From Roridomyces roridus (Eukaryota > Basidiomycota > Agaricomycetes > Agaricales > Mycenaceae), in NCBI GenBank assembly GCA_029378245.1, contig JARKIF010000004.1, positions 2,852,001 to 2,916,000 of the forward strand: a stretch of 64,000 bases of DNA. The letters are read 5' to 3'. Positions 33,541 to 44,355 of the stretch are shown here, piece by piece; the first letter of the stretch is position 1, and each line of letters begins with the position of its first letter. The translations under genes and the position numbers were made by a program. The notes below the pieces were generated by a model. The model was not told where the DNA came from. It was given only the letters and a program-made list of their open reading frames with translations, and did no database searches.

Positions 33541-35464
33541 CGGGAGTAAGAACATGCGCGCGGTTTCCTAGTCACTGCCAGAGATTGACCGACTGAGGGC
33601 TCTGGAACTTGACCGTCTGCATTTCTCCCCATCTTGATATCCCCGGCTTCCATTAGCGCGAGGTCCAGGCCAGTTAACAATTTGATATCCCGGCCAAAGA
33701 GCGGGAAATGGTTAAAGCCCTGTGCGTACGAGTCGCATTTTCTTGCTCGATCCAAGCCGGGATCGTCATTGCACATCGCCCTCTGACACAAATTCGGGCG
33801 ACGAACGAAATTATGGTCTAACCGTGCCCCTCAGCACGGAAGGTTCGCCCTGAATGCCAAGCAGAATCGGAATCGCGAGACTCGAGTTGAAGTTGAACCG
33901 ACAAAATTCAACCAGAGTCACATGATCTATCGGGTATCAAGCCTTGATGGCCGAAAGCCCCTGTTGACATTAGCGCAAATCGAGAAACATCAGTAGCCTC
34001 GTTGGTGACCCAGAGAGCAACGGTTAAATTACACTCCAAACATTTCTGATCCGTGCCACCAACGGCTGATTTCCAGGTTTGTTTTGAAACGAGATTGACT
34101 TATACTTATCATGACTTCCCTCTCTGTACCGAGCCGCAATATACAGGTAAGTACATATCTATCCATAATTAATCAACCAAATTGAGCATGAGGCTTGGGT
34201 TGGAATATTTTGAGAGCTCACACTCTGAAGCGGTCTGGCGGTGATTGTGACCCCCCGCCTGTGGCCACACCGTCCAAGACGACACGGACCGAGCCGCGGC
34301 TCTTCATCGCGCGTTCGAGAAAACCTGCGTTACGGCTACGCTGGGAAGCCTTGGAGCCTTGGAGGCTAGACCCCCACTGTCCAAGAATTGCGGAATCGCA
34401 TTCTATTGTTCGGCGGTGCAAAAACTTTCGGTTGCCCAGCCCTCAAACGACGATTCAATTTGATTCGGTTCGCTTCATGTAGTCGCACATCTAGATTCGA
34501 CGGTCCACGTTTGAAATCCCAGGTGGAGTATCGAGAACTCCAATTGATTCCCGCTTAAAATCGCATCACCACTGTAATGGAAATTAAGCGCGAATACGCC
34601 GCGTGCAAGGCCATCAAGATATATGCCCTCACTTCAAAGCTTCACACATTCTCGTCTTCTAACAATTCTGTTGTCGATTTCCTATGCCCATGGCTCTATA
34701 GGTATCCATCCACTATATTGAGGGCACATGGTGTCGGAGCCAAGTCTCAAGTCGGGAGTAGGGTCGCCGACGGTGATTTTGCAATGAATGCAGGGAGCTA
34801 AACTAGTCGTGTTTGGGAAGCCACAAGCCAAGGGCGTCCTGTCTCTCGGAAGGAAAGTGGAACAAACAGAGAACAGCCAATACTCGAGAGTCATGCCGAA
34901 CCCGGTCAGCTAAGGGCTACAATGATCAGCTGCGCATCGCGGGTCCCATTCTGATTTCTCCGTAACCTTCGCTCTGAAGATTCTGATTGCATTCTGACCA
35001 AGTCGACAAAATTATCCGATCGGCATCTACGGCAAGGCTATTCTCAGGGTTGCATCGCATTCCGCCACAACTCTGGACGGCTTTCTCCCACCGTAAACGC
35101 CGCCGGGCGATTGCCGGGCGGTTTCCTGGGTCTCGAATCTGCATCTCCGTCGCAGAAAGGAGACAATCAAAATTGAATCCATTCAGTGACAATGAACTCG
35201 GCAGGGACCAATACATAGGTTGCCAGTCGGTCTCAGTCGGTGTTGATTGATAATTTTGGCGAACTTCCTCGGTGCATGGTCCAGGGCGGTGGAGTTGGAA
35301 CTTTGGAAGAAGATCTTTCCGGAGATTACCGCAAGATTACCGCGAATATGCCATGTGGAGATGTGATGTGAGACAAATCTGAGATGCCATCAATGAAACC
35401 TGACAAGGGGGTCTATCGTTCACAAAGCGGTCTCGTTAAAACCTTCCTCTCACGACAAAAAGTC
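33541..35464. other. Long spacer upstream of the P450
   Basis: Nearly 2 kb without a gene I can support; short frames on both strands have no domain or splice pattern. This spacer plus the repeat at 33.25 kb separates PAL from the co-oriented P450. Confidence 0.35.
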
Positions 35465-37331
35465 ATGGCCTTTCTCCTCGACGTGTCCTGGGGCAGCCTC
35501 GCCTTGGTACGTCTCGCCTCGTTCCCCCCAGAGTCCTAGAGCTCACTCGACGCCCTGTAGAATGCAGCGCTTGTCCTCGTCCCCGTCCTCGCTCTCACCC
35601 CATTCGTGTTTCGAAAAAAGCCTTGTAAGCCAAGCTGGCAACTCCCTCCCACCCGGTCCTCTCCTCCGCCACATCCTCCCCATAACCCACAAGCCGGAAC
35701 TCATCCTGCACGACTATGCCAAGAAATACGGCCCACTCTTTTCTGTCTGGATGGGCCAGAAGCTGTTCATCGTCATCAGCGAGCCCCAAATCGCACGGGA
35801 CCTACTCACGAACGCTGGAGCTATCATGTCCAGCCGCTCCCCATCGTTGAAGAACACGACTATCCTCCATCATCGGGGTATCACTGCGTCCAAGTACGAT
35901 GACCGATGGAGGGTGCGTGTTCAGTCGTTTCAAATACCCCCCAGTCTGAACGCCCGTAGCTGCACCGCCGTCTGGGCAACTATAGTCTCTCAATCAAGGC
36001 TATCGACTCGTACGCGCATGTCCTCGACTACGAAGCCTCCGTCTTTGTTCACACATTGTACGCCGAGGGCAACAAGGGTGCCGTATCAATCAATCCCATG
36101 CGCCATGCCGGTCGTTTTGCATTCAAGTACTTGCGTCTGTACTTGGCCATTTCTTTCCCAGCTAACCACTGTTCAAGTAATATGTTGACCATCTCCGTCG
36201 GGACACGCAGCGCCACCGATCCCATGCTCGAGCGTACCCTCGACCTCGCCATGGACTCGGAATTCATGGAACTTACTGGCGCACTCTGCAATGAAACCGA
36301 CTTTTGGCCCATCCTCGAGTACCTCCCGAACAGCAAATACAAACGCGCCCAAGCGCTGCACAACAAGATTATATCCATCTACGGCGACGTATACAACTCC
36401 ATCAAGACCAAGATCGACAACGGCGAGGGCGTCCCTGACTGCCTCGTCCGCACGCTCATCGAGTCGTCCGAGATTGAGAAACTCGATTGGTTGGATACGT
36501 GTTTACTTGCGGCTGCGTTCACTATGGGTGGTGTCCACTCGGTAAGTGTGTATTCTTCCTGGTTGAATGGCAAGTCATGATTTGTAGACGTCGGGCGTGA
36601 TTGACTGGTTCTTGGCTTTGATCCCACTACACCCCGAAGTCCAACGCAAGGCTCAAGAAGAACTCGACCGCGTCGTTGGGCGGGAACGATGGCCCAACGC
36701 TGTGGACGAGAACAATCTGCCCTACATCCGCGCTATCATTAAGGAGGTCTGTTCGATTGCGTTCTTTCTCTGTGGGAGTATCAACGTGAGCACAGGTTGA
36801 ACGTCTGCACGCACCGTTTTGGATCCCCGCGCCCCATTGTGCGACGGAGGATTATGATTACAACGGGATGTTCATTCCCAAGGACGCCGTCCTCATCCTC
36901 AACTGTTACACCATGCACCACAACGAGGAGCGATATCCTGATCCGTGCGTCTTCCTCTTCCTGCTTCCACTCAAAATTGAAGCCGTGCCAGATACACATT
37001 CAACCCTGACCGCTTCCTCGGCGACAACCTCACCTCCGAAGACTCGGCCAAGCTCCTCGACCCTTACGCGCGGGACCACTGGGCCTTCGGGGCTGGCAGA
37101 CGGATTTGTCCCGGTATGGCCGTCGCCGAACGCGAGTTGTTCCTTGCCTTCTCGCGAATTTTGTGGTCGTTCAACGTCCTCGAGGACCCGAAGGAGCCGA
37201 TTGATCTGGGCAGGTATCGTGGAAAGGCGGCGAGGACGCCGTTGGGGTATAAAGTGATTTTTGAGCCGAGGCATGAGAAGGTGCATCAGATGTTGGCGGA
37301 GATTCAGGAGACTGTTGTTGGCGTAAGTTGA
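35465..37331 (+). CDS. Cytochrome P450 with altered I-helix motif and a one-base frame break
   Basis: An ER-anchored haem monooxygenase. Exons: 35465-35506, 35561-35912, 35960-36126, 36178-36541, 36588-36746, 36796-36944 and 36992-37331. The N-terminal anchor is MAFLLDVSWGSLALNAALV followed by VLVPVLALTPFVF, then a proline-rich hinge (LPPGPLL). Further motifs are KYGPLFSVWMGQ, the ExxR helix EVERLHAPFWIPAPH, FNPDRFLGD and the haem-Cys loop FGAGRRICPGMA. In the I helix the usual acid-alcohol pair is missing: GGVHSTSG replaces the common GG(V/x)(D/E)TTS. The frame changes by one base between the anchor (FRKKP) and LPPGP, near 35,630-35,650. Exon lengths sum to 1,573 nt, one too many, in agreement. 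Intact length would be about 523 residues. It faces an F-box gene tail to tail. A role in tailoring the polyketide is inferred from position only. Confidence 0.85.
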
Positions 37332-37352
37332 TTGAAATTGTAAGTATATATG

Positions 37353-38968
37353 TCATAGGTAATGAGAAACGACCAAATGCGACCGGAACACCGTCAAGAT
37401 GGCTCCATTCGCGCCCATGTGCATCTCCGTCAAGTTGCCAGATGGCGGACTCTCCTTTGTCATCCGCTTAATATCTGGTATATTCAACACCCTGGGTGTC
37501 TTCGTATCCATCCACGCGCGCTCCATCCTCCTCACACCAACACGCGTCGGATCAGGTCGCGGTTTCGCCCATGTACTCGGATTGGGGTCCCAAAGCCAGG
37601 ATAACGCGTAGCCGGCTCGGGAGGCGGATGCCCATGGTGTGGTGTGTTTAAATGTGGACACTAAAGTCGGGTGAGAGTCGGACGTGGGCGTGAAGTGATA
37701 CCGCGACACCGTTTGGTAGAGCGTTTGGTCCGTAGTGGGAAACGGTGTGCGAGGGTGTCTTGGTGCGAGTCCGATTAGCTTGAGACCGCCATGGACTCGG
37801 GTGAGTAGCGATCGCCCCGCTGTGGGTGTCGATGGTGCCGTGTAATCCAACACTTCGACGAGGATATCATACGTTTCGTCGACGGACCCGTGCACGAGAC
37901 ATGGGGAAACGGAGACGGAGACATGGTGCTTCCCACTCCGGTTGTCGTTTCCAGGAACGAGCAACGTGGTTAGAGGAGCGACATCCCGTGGCTGGGGCAT
38001 GGATGGGTCCCAGAGGTACAGCGGCTGCCAGAACGCAGCGAGGGACGAGATGGTATAAAGGCTGATCGAATTCCCGGGGCGAGCAAGGAACAGGAATCCC
38101 GGAATCAGCGCAAACACACGCTTCACGGTGTTGACAGGATCGGGAAACGCTGTCTCTTCGGTGGCGAGGCCGTTGAAATGGATGAATCTTTGGTTGCGCC
38201 AATCGACGAGGAGGACGTATTTGGGCGCTCGAGCGAGAGCGCAGACGATAAAATCGCCACAGAGTTGATGTGCGAGCGTCTGACTTCTCTCCATGTCCCA
38301 ACGGAAGAGTTCGATTGATATTCCGTCCGGTGGATCGAAGATTACGTCCAAAACCAAAATGTAGCTGCTAATTCGTGAGCCGCCACAGGAATGAACTGAA
38401 GTAAACGCACAAGGAGCCTCCGTGGGCGCAATAAAGGCATGCCCTCGCTGATCCGGCCGCATTCATCTCGAACGCACCATTCCACACAACATGCCCCGCT
38501 TGCTCCCACTTCCAAACTCTCTGTCCGCTCTGGACATCCCACAACTCCACCGCGCTGTTACTCGAAGCCGAAGCTTGAGAGTACTGCACGACGTGTCTAG
38601 CCGTCGGAGAGAAATTGGCATCCACGCAGTTTTCGAGTGATGACGAGCGTCGATTGATGGAGCAGCGTGACTGGGGCGATGGAGCGTGGGTGCCAGGTTC
38701 GAGGACCGGCGATGGTGCGTTTGACTAGTTCCCTGTTGAGATCTTCGATGGGAAGTGGATGGAGCAGTCCCCGAGCGATCAAGTCCCGGGCTACCTCAAT
38801 CCAAAGTTGTTTGGAGGACCCCACTCGATGGAAGGTCCGATTCACCTGTGAGGCGTTAGCGAAGGGTGTTTGGACTGGGCTGCGTAGTACCCTGGACAAG
38901 GATAGGATCGTATATACATCCGAAAGCGCGAATATGAGCGAGAGAACGTCGTCGTCGAGTTGGAGCAT
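37353..38968 (-). CDS. F-box protein with WD/propeller-like C-terminal region, one-base frame break
   Basis: Likely a substrate adaptor for an SCF ubiquitin ligase. The F-box is at the N-terminus: MLQLDDDVLSLIFALSD, ILSLSR, VNRTFHRVGSSKQLWIEVAR, then KRTIAGPRTWHPR. The long remainder (ELWDVQSGQRVWKWEQAGHV, LFRWDMERSQTLAHQL, FIVCALARAPKYVLLVDWRN) resembles the beta-strand-rich halves of Agaricomycete F-box proteins. Exons 38968-38891, 38845-38411 and 38367-37353 total 1,528 nt, one too many. The frame shifts near 38,640-38,660, between the F-box part and DANFSPTARHVVQYSQ. The start at 38,968 is chosen because the F-box follows immediately; 39,025 is an in-frame alternative. Its 3' end is 21 bases from that of the P450, so the two are convergent. 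Confidence 0.72.
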
Positions 38969-40189
38969 GAGGTGGTGGTGGTGGTAGACAGAGTGGCGAG
39001 TCGGCGATACGGCAATCAGATGCACCGCCCGATTGCTGTGCTTTGACTGGTGTCATTGTCAAGTACCTGTCGATCGGATACCTGTCAGACTGTGATAAGT
39101 AATGCACCTCCCTCTCCTCAGCCGCAGACACCGCCAACGAACGTCGAATTGGGGGCAGCATAAGGAAGATGATGGTGGTCGAAGAAAGAGCAGAGAAAGT
39201 GATCTGATCGTAATCAGTGATCAATGTCACGTGGCGAATCTCGCTTGCTTTTCGCCACCACGTCCTAGCACGTCCTGGGACCTGACCACGTCCAAACCAC
39301 GTCTGAGACTCTGAGTACGACGGATCCTGGTCTACTCCAATAACAGCCATCGCACTCGGCAAAAGGCTACCGTCTAGACTCCGTTGAGGCTGTCTCGTGG
39401 CTGCGACTAGCTCTCGGATCTCCCGGTCACTCGAAACCGTAATTCCACAGGTCTCGGCACGAAGGCTTGCTCAGGGCAGCAACGTTAGAACATTGGAGAT
39501 TTCATATCTTGAGGGAGCGGGAAACGCCGGCACTAGGGCTTTCCAGAGACATTTCGACACTGAATCGGTGAGAAGACTGCCCTGCCTCACACGAAAAGCA
39601 TGGCTGACTTGATGAGATATGTACCAGCCGCGAGGATATGTGGAGGCTTGCAAGAGATAGAGTTCTCCGTTGAAGCGTTCTCCAAGGCTCCGTCGCACTG
39701 TGGCACCAAACTGAATCAGGTTTCGGCGGAGGAGACTCGTCTTAAGCTTCGTACTGGAAGTCTCTTGCGGCGAGCGGACACTCACACACCCTTCTTCCCA
39801 CCCCGCAGAACCAGCGGTCAGCCGCGCCTTGATCACAAAGTTCAAGTTGTCTCCTCGGTGTCCGTAGATCTTCGGAATTGTGCATCGCCGGTTCTATTCC
39901 TGGGTTTATCTCTCAACATCGGTGGTTCCGATAGCGCAAGCCATAATTCCACTTGTCACCATTTCAATTGTGCGCTCCAACTCAATATATCCGCTCTTTG
40001 TAGGTATTGTGGCTCTCTCTCGGCTAGCGGTTCGTGTTCCTCGGAAACATTTGCCACCGGTCTATCTTTTGTTTCTCTCGCCTCACAAGGTCACCCCCAG
40101 TGACGTCCATCCAAGAGGACTGTCCTGGTCCGACATCCAACATGATCCCACACCAAGTCGTGAAATATCCGAAATGGAAAGAGCAGAGG
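38969..40189. other. Spacer between F-box gene and the 40-kb gene
   Basis: Upstream regions of two divergent genes. Frames at 39,600-40,103 (+) and 39,471-39,845 (-) lie opposite one another and have no recognisable domains. No RNA gene is seen. Confidence 0.3.
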
Positions 40190-40196
40190 TATAAAA
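40190..40196 (+). promoter_or_regulatory. Strong TATA box of the 40.3-kb gene
   Basis: TATAAAA at 40,190-40,196, 59 bases upstream of the start codon, followed by a CA-rich leader (ctcactcacttctccagtcgagcccactcacaagg). This is the best core promoter in the window and suggests high or inducible expression. Confidence 0.65.
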
Positions 40197-40254
40197 ACTG
40201 GATATCAGACACACTCTCCCTCACTCACTTCTCCAGTCGAGCCCACTCACAAGG

Positions 40255-41376
40255 ATGACCATCACCTCCAAGCTCCACAACCAGACCGTCGCCGCTGCCC
40301 TCCTCTTCCAGGACAAGTGGGGCGCCAAGGCTGTCCGCATCGAGGCCCAGGATCTGGGCAAAGAGTTCACCGACCATGCGTGGATTGGAACTGGTAAGCG
40401 CGCCGTCCTAGTCGTCTGTGAAAGATGATTTCTGACGATACTTCGAACAGACCCCGAGGGACTCCTCTACTACAACAGTCGCGACGATTTCGAGCCCCAG
40501 GATGAGAGGCAGGGCGGCAAGGTCTCCGCCAACTACAAGGTCCACAAGGTCGTGGACGGCGGGGACAACTACGTGAACATCAAGTTCTGGAGGGATGGAG
40601 ACACCGAGGACCAGGCATTTGCTGAGGTGAGTCGTGAATCGACCAGTCATCAACGGACGCTGACGCACAAATGCATTATAGTTCATCGGCAAGGACACTG
40701 TTCGTCGGCTACAACTCCAAAGATCAGATTTTTGGCTGACCATGTTATTGACAGGCTGCACTCGTCGACTCATACAAGATGGATGGATACTCTTCCACTG
40801 TGATTACTTCTGCGTTGAGTATGATCAGAAGTACTGAAAATCTCACCAGGGCGACTGGGTCAACCTCGACATCAGTATCTGTACCGCCTTCGTGCGCAAG
40901 ATCAGTACCGAGAACAAGATCACGCTCACCATCGATTCGCTGGACGGCAAGACTGCTGTGTGGAACGACAACGGGACCTTGGATGGAGTTGCCGTCGGTG
41001 AGATATGCCGCAGACATCCCAACAGAGTAGAACTGACTGACACCGACTGCAAGCCGTGAACGGTAACCTCTCGTTCAAGAAGTACAGTGACCTCAAGACC
41101 GGTCTCTACGCCAAATACAACAACGACCATATCGTGTTCTACGCCAATGATAACGTCGGCACCGACTTTTCCGCCTACGTACGTACATCTCTCTCTCTCT
41201 CTCTCTCTCTCTCTCATGATCTTGACTTCCACTTAGTTCATCCGTGAGTGCTTACAACCATCAGTCTTTATTTGACATACTGAGAAATCAATCCAGCGTA
41301 CGACGACTGGCCGAAGCACCTCGGAATCCAGGCCTCCAACACCCAAGTCTTCAGCGGTGTCACTTGGTCGACCTGA
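40255..41376 (+). CDS. Unrecognised soluble protein of about 240 residues
   Basis: Eight small exons join without conflict: MTITSKLHNQTVAAALLFQD, DPEGLLYYNSRDDFEPQD, YKVHKVVDGGDNYVNIKFWR, GDWVNLDISICTAFVRKI, NKITLTIDSLDGKTAVWND, LYAKYNNDHIVFYANDNVGT and a final LGIQASNTQVFSGVTWST. There is no signal peptide or membrane helix. The alternating hydrophobic/polar pattern and many Asp/Asn/Gly turns suggest a beta-sandwich. Mushroom fruit-body defence proteins and lectins often look like this (soluble, strong promoter, no leader), but I cannot place it in a named family. Polysaccharide-binding or lyase-like folds are another possibility. The fifth or sixth intron contains a TC microsatellite. Confidence 0.6.
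41188..41215. repeat. TC dinucleotide microsatellite in an intron
   Basis: About 14 uninterrupted TC units lie just after a splice donor (gtacgtaca) in the 40.3-kb gene, extending the intron's pyrimidine content. Confidence 0.85.
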
Positions 41377-43573
41377 GATGCCGAATCGCGGCGGAAAGGA
41401 TTGCCGCTCGTCTCAGGATATCGCGGTGTAATTGCGAATCTCCTTGTAAATTAGTCTTCTTGAACTGCATCTTGTTTTCCTCTGCCTTCCCACGTGGCGT
41501 CTCAGCCTGAGGGCAGCCATTTTCCTCGCCGGTGTACTCGTCAATCTAGAACCTACTTGATTGGGGCCTACAACAAACTCCGACGATACTCCGATTGGAG
41601 CTCTCGGGTGGGGTTCGCTTTTGGAGGATTAAAAACCTGTTGCTTGCACAGCGTTCCTCGTATTGTAACTGTGGAAATTCTCTTTCGCAGTTTTCGTTCA
41701 CACGTTGACATCAGAAACCTTGCCATGATCAATGCCAATGAAAAGTATTGGGTCTAGACAGCTTCTGAGCATGCCGATTACTTATTATCCGTTCTTTAAA
41801 ATTATGGCTCCATCTTTGATTGTACTTCCCCATTTGTGCAATCACCTTTTGTTTCACTCTCTCATCGTGCCGTCGACTAGTCTCTCAGGCCGGTTCCCTT
41901 TTAGGGTGAACTTAGCCGTCTGACTGGTGAGACTAGCCGTCGACCCAATGTCTTCTCTACAGCTCTGTCATACATTTCTCCCACGAGCGCCACCCTGATC
42001 TCCCGGTTCAACAGCATTTCAAATCGTACATCTTGCGTACATCACCGGCTCGACGCGATGTATGCATGCCGAGCGCTGTGCGTTGGCCGCGCGTCGCTAT
42101 TGATCTTGAGAAAATTATCCCAAGGTAGGTTCCCTCTGCTCAGCCTACTGCCCGTTGTTGACCGACAATCAACTCGGCAAGAACGCGCGTTCTCGCTTGG
42201 TTCTCGCGCTCGGATGTTTTCCACAGCAGTCTTTACCACAATGGATCATCTCGGGGCCCCAGGTGTCGCCGTGGCTACGTATGCGCTCGGCAGCCGTCTC
42301 ATATAAACCTCAAGCCCTGAATTGATGTCCACCGATTCCTTCCCTCGATAATCCTTCCTCCCGGCGTGTCCTCAAATCTGAAGATGAATTTGAAACAACA
42401 CCGCTGATGTCTTTCATTTTCTTCTGGGCCTACCCTGACGGCGCCCCACATTTTCCTACCCTCATCCCTACCTACTGGTCTTGGCGCATTGTCTCAATTG
42501 TCCTCGAACCGGCTTCTTGGCGAACCCATCATCGCATCACAACTTTCTGCCCGCGCCGAGTTGCACCTTCCGTGTTCCCTCGAAATTTAAACCGGCCTGA
42601 CTCAAGTCGAAGATTTGACCCCGGTCTGCAAATAACCAGCCACGAAGGAACGTCGCTGCCTTGAATCTTTATGTCCCAATGGACGTGGTCTCGGAACACT
42701 GGCCGATTCTCTACGCGCTTTCAAGTTCCAACCGCTGATCAGCTTCGCATTTTTGCAACGCTCTGGGTGAGGGGCGGGATACTGGCGTGGAAATGAGGGT
42801 GCGACGGTGCGTGGTACTCTCCTCACTCTTTTGATTCCAGACTCAACCGGCTGGGGATCCGGCCCCGTTGTGCGCTCGGCCGCAAACTCTGACCCGAGGT
42901 GCGTAGTACTCGACCTCTTTACCCTCGGTGCACTCACCAGTCTGTCGTCTCCCTTCAAATCACGCGACTTATCGCCCAGTGTCCTCCTATCCGATTCAGC
43001 TCTCAGCTGCGTCCTTCGACGCCCCCGGGTTGTGGGTTCACGCTCGATGTATTGATGTAAGGTGACGCGTAGAGTGCAACTGCGCGCTGGATCCAGCGGT
43101 GGGTCAAAAGGGAATGTAATTCTACATGTCTTTTCTTTCCAGGCTTTCTGATGGACCACTGGGATTTTCGCCGTAGATGTAGATATGCAATGGAGGGTGG
43201 ATGTCCCACGTAGTGCTATTTGGCTGTTGTTGATGTACTATATTGAACATTCCTTCTTTCATACTGACTACGGATAAGAAAAATCATATGAGTTCTAACT
43301 TGGAAGATGAGCCATCAATATGAAAAAAAATGACCGTAGACCGAAATATACTGCCGGAGTGAAGCAAAGGCACGTCTTGTGTGTCATGCGGGAGTCGACA
43401 GGCCTACACGCCGCCCAGTGCAGGTGTCCGCCCGAAAGCGGAACCTCTGTTGAACTCGTTCGTCGTCTTATAGGCCAAGAAGCTGTTTCAATGGGGGGGA
43501 AAGTTGATGGAGCGTGCGCAGGTTACGTACAGTCATGGAATGCGCCCGGTCAAGGCCCGGCGCAAAAACTGAA
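41377..43573. other. Gene-poor stretch
   Basis: Over 2 kb with no supportable gene. The longest frame (42,602-43,159, minus) has no domain and overlaps plus-strand frames. No TATA-driven start, repeat or RNA gene is seen until the tRNA at 43.6 kb. Confidence 0.35.
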
Positions 43574-43671
43574 AGGTCGCGCCCGGAATCAAACCGGGAT
43601 TGGCAGAATTTCAGGATTTCAACGGCCTTCTCTATCAGAATCTGCAGTGATGACCCTTACACCACGCAACC
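43574..43671 (-). tRNA. tRNA-Gln (anticodon CTG), intron-containing
   Basis: A clear cloverleaf on the minus strand. The acceptor is GGTTGCG/CGCGACC (seven pairs, one G-U), the D arm TGGTGTAAGGGTCATCAC (good A box), the anticodon stem GCAGA/TCTGC and the T arm CCCGG-TTTGATT-CCGGG. The loop starts TTCTGA, giving U33 and anticodon CTG. About 26 nt between this and the 3' side of the loop form an intron at the canonical position after base 37. A T5 polymerase III terminator follows (cagtttttg). It decodes CAG codons. Confidence 0.85.
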
Positions 43672-44355
43672 AGGGGTGTCTTTTGCGGGATTGCACTTCT
43701 TAGCTGGAAAGTCATTTAGGTCTTTTTTATTTGAACTTCGAGAGATATTGCAAGCTAATCTTCGTGACACGTTCCAATTACTGTACTATTTCGACCAATC
43801 CTTCACTGGGTGTCACGCGTCACCGCCAAAGTTCACCAGATAAGAGATTCACCGAGCGGCCATCAGATCAAAATTCCTAATATGGACTGATGACATCCAT
43901 CGGATCATACATTCCGTCTGAAATTGATGGGAAATCACTGTTTTCCGAGTTGCCGGAGCGAAAATTTTGAATGTCACCTGTCACCGGGTGCAAAATCCTT
44001 CATTTCACGAGGCCTCGTCACGCGTCACTGAATCTTTGGTCGAAATAGTACAGTATGCGGTCAAGGTGGCCAGGAAATTGAATGTTGAGAGACACAGAGT
44101 GGGTTCCCATGAATGAAGCCTACTTGGTGTAATAACCGCTGAGCTAACGACGATGACAGGATTTGATTCAAAGCATTCAGAGAGCTTTCAGGAATCAGAG
44201 AGCAAGTGAGATCTCTTGGGAATCTCTTGCGTCAATTTTCACAATTTGTTTGTGACCAAAGTACTCCGTACTTGCCTTGACTGCAGATCGAACGACGAAC
44301 TTTGCTTGCATCAGGCCGTGTCGCCGAAACTGATCGGATCAATTTCCTTTCATCA
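43672..44355. other. Spacer downstream of the tRNA start
   Basis: AT-rich, with two similar phrases (tgtcacgcgtcaccgcc near 43,811; cacgcgtcactgaat near 44,017) and an inverted match between ctgtactatttcgaccaa (43,781) and ttggtcgaaatagtacag (44,036). That gives an 18-bp inverted pair about 240 bp apart. No gene is recognised. Confidence 0.4.

Noticed and set aside
18562..37331. Direct assignment as a strobilurin cluster
   Set aside because: The starter logic fits, but the characteristic FAD monooxygenase and O-methyltransferases are not found beside the PKS, and the MT motif looks degenerate.
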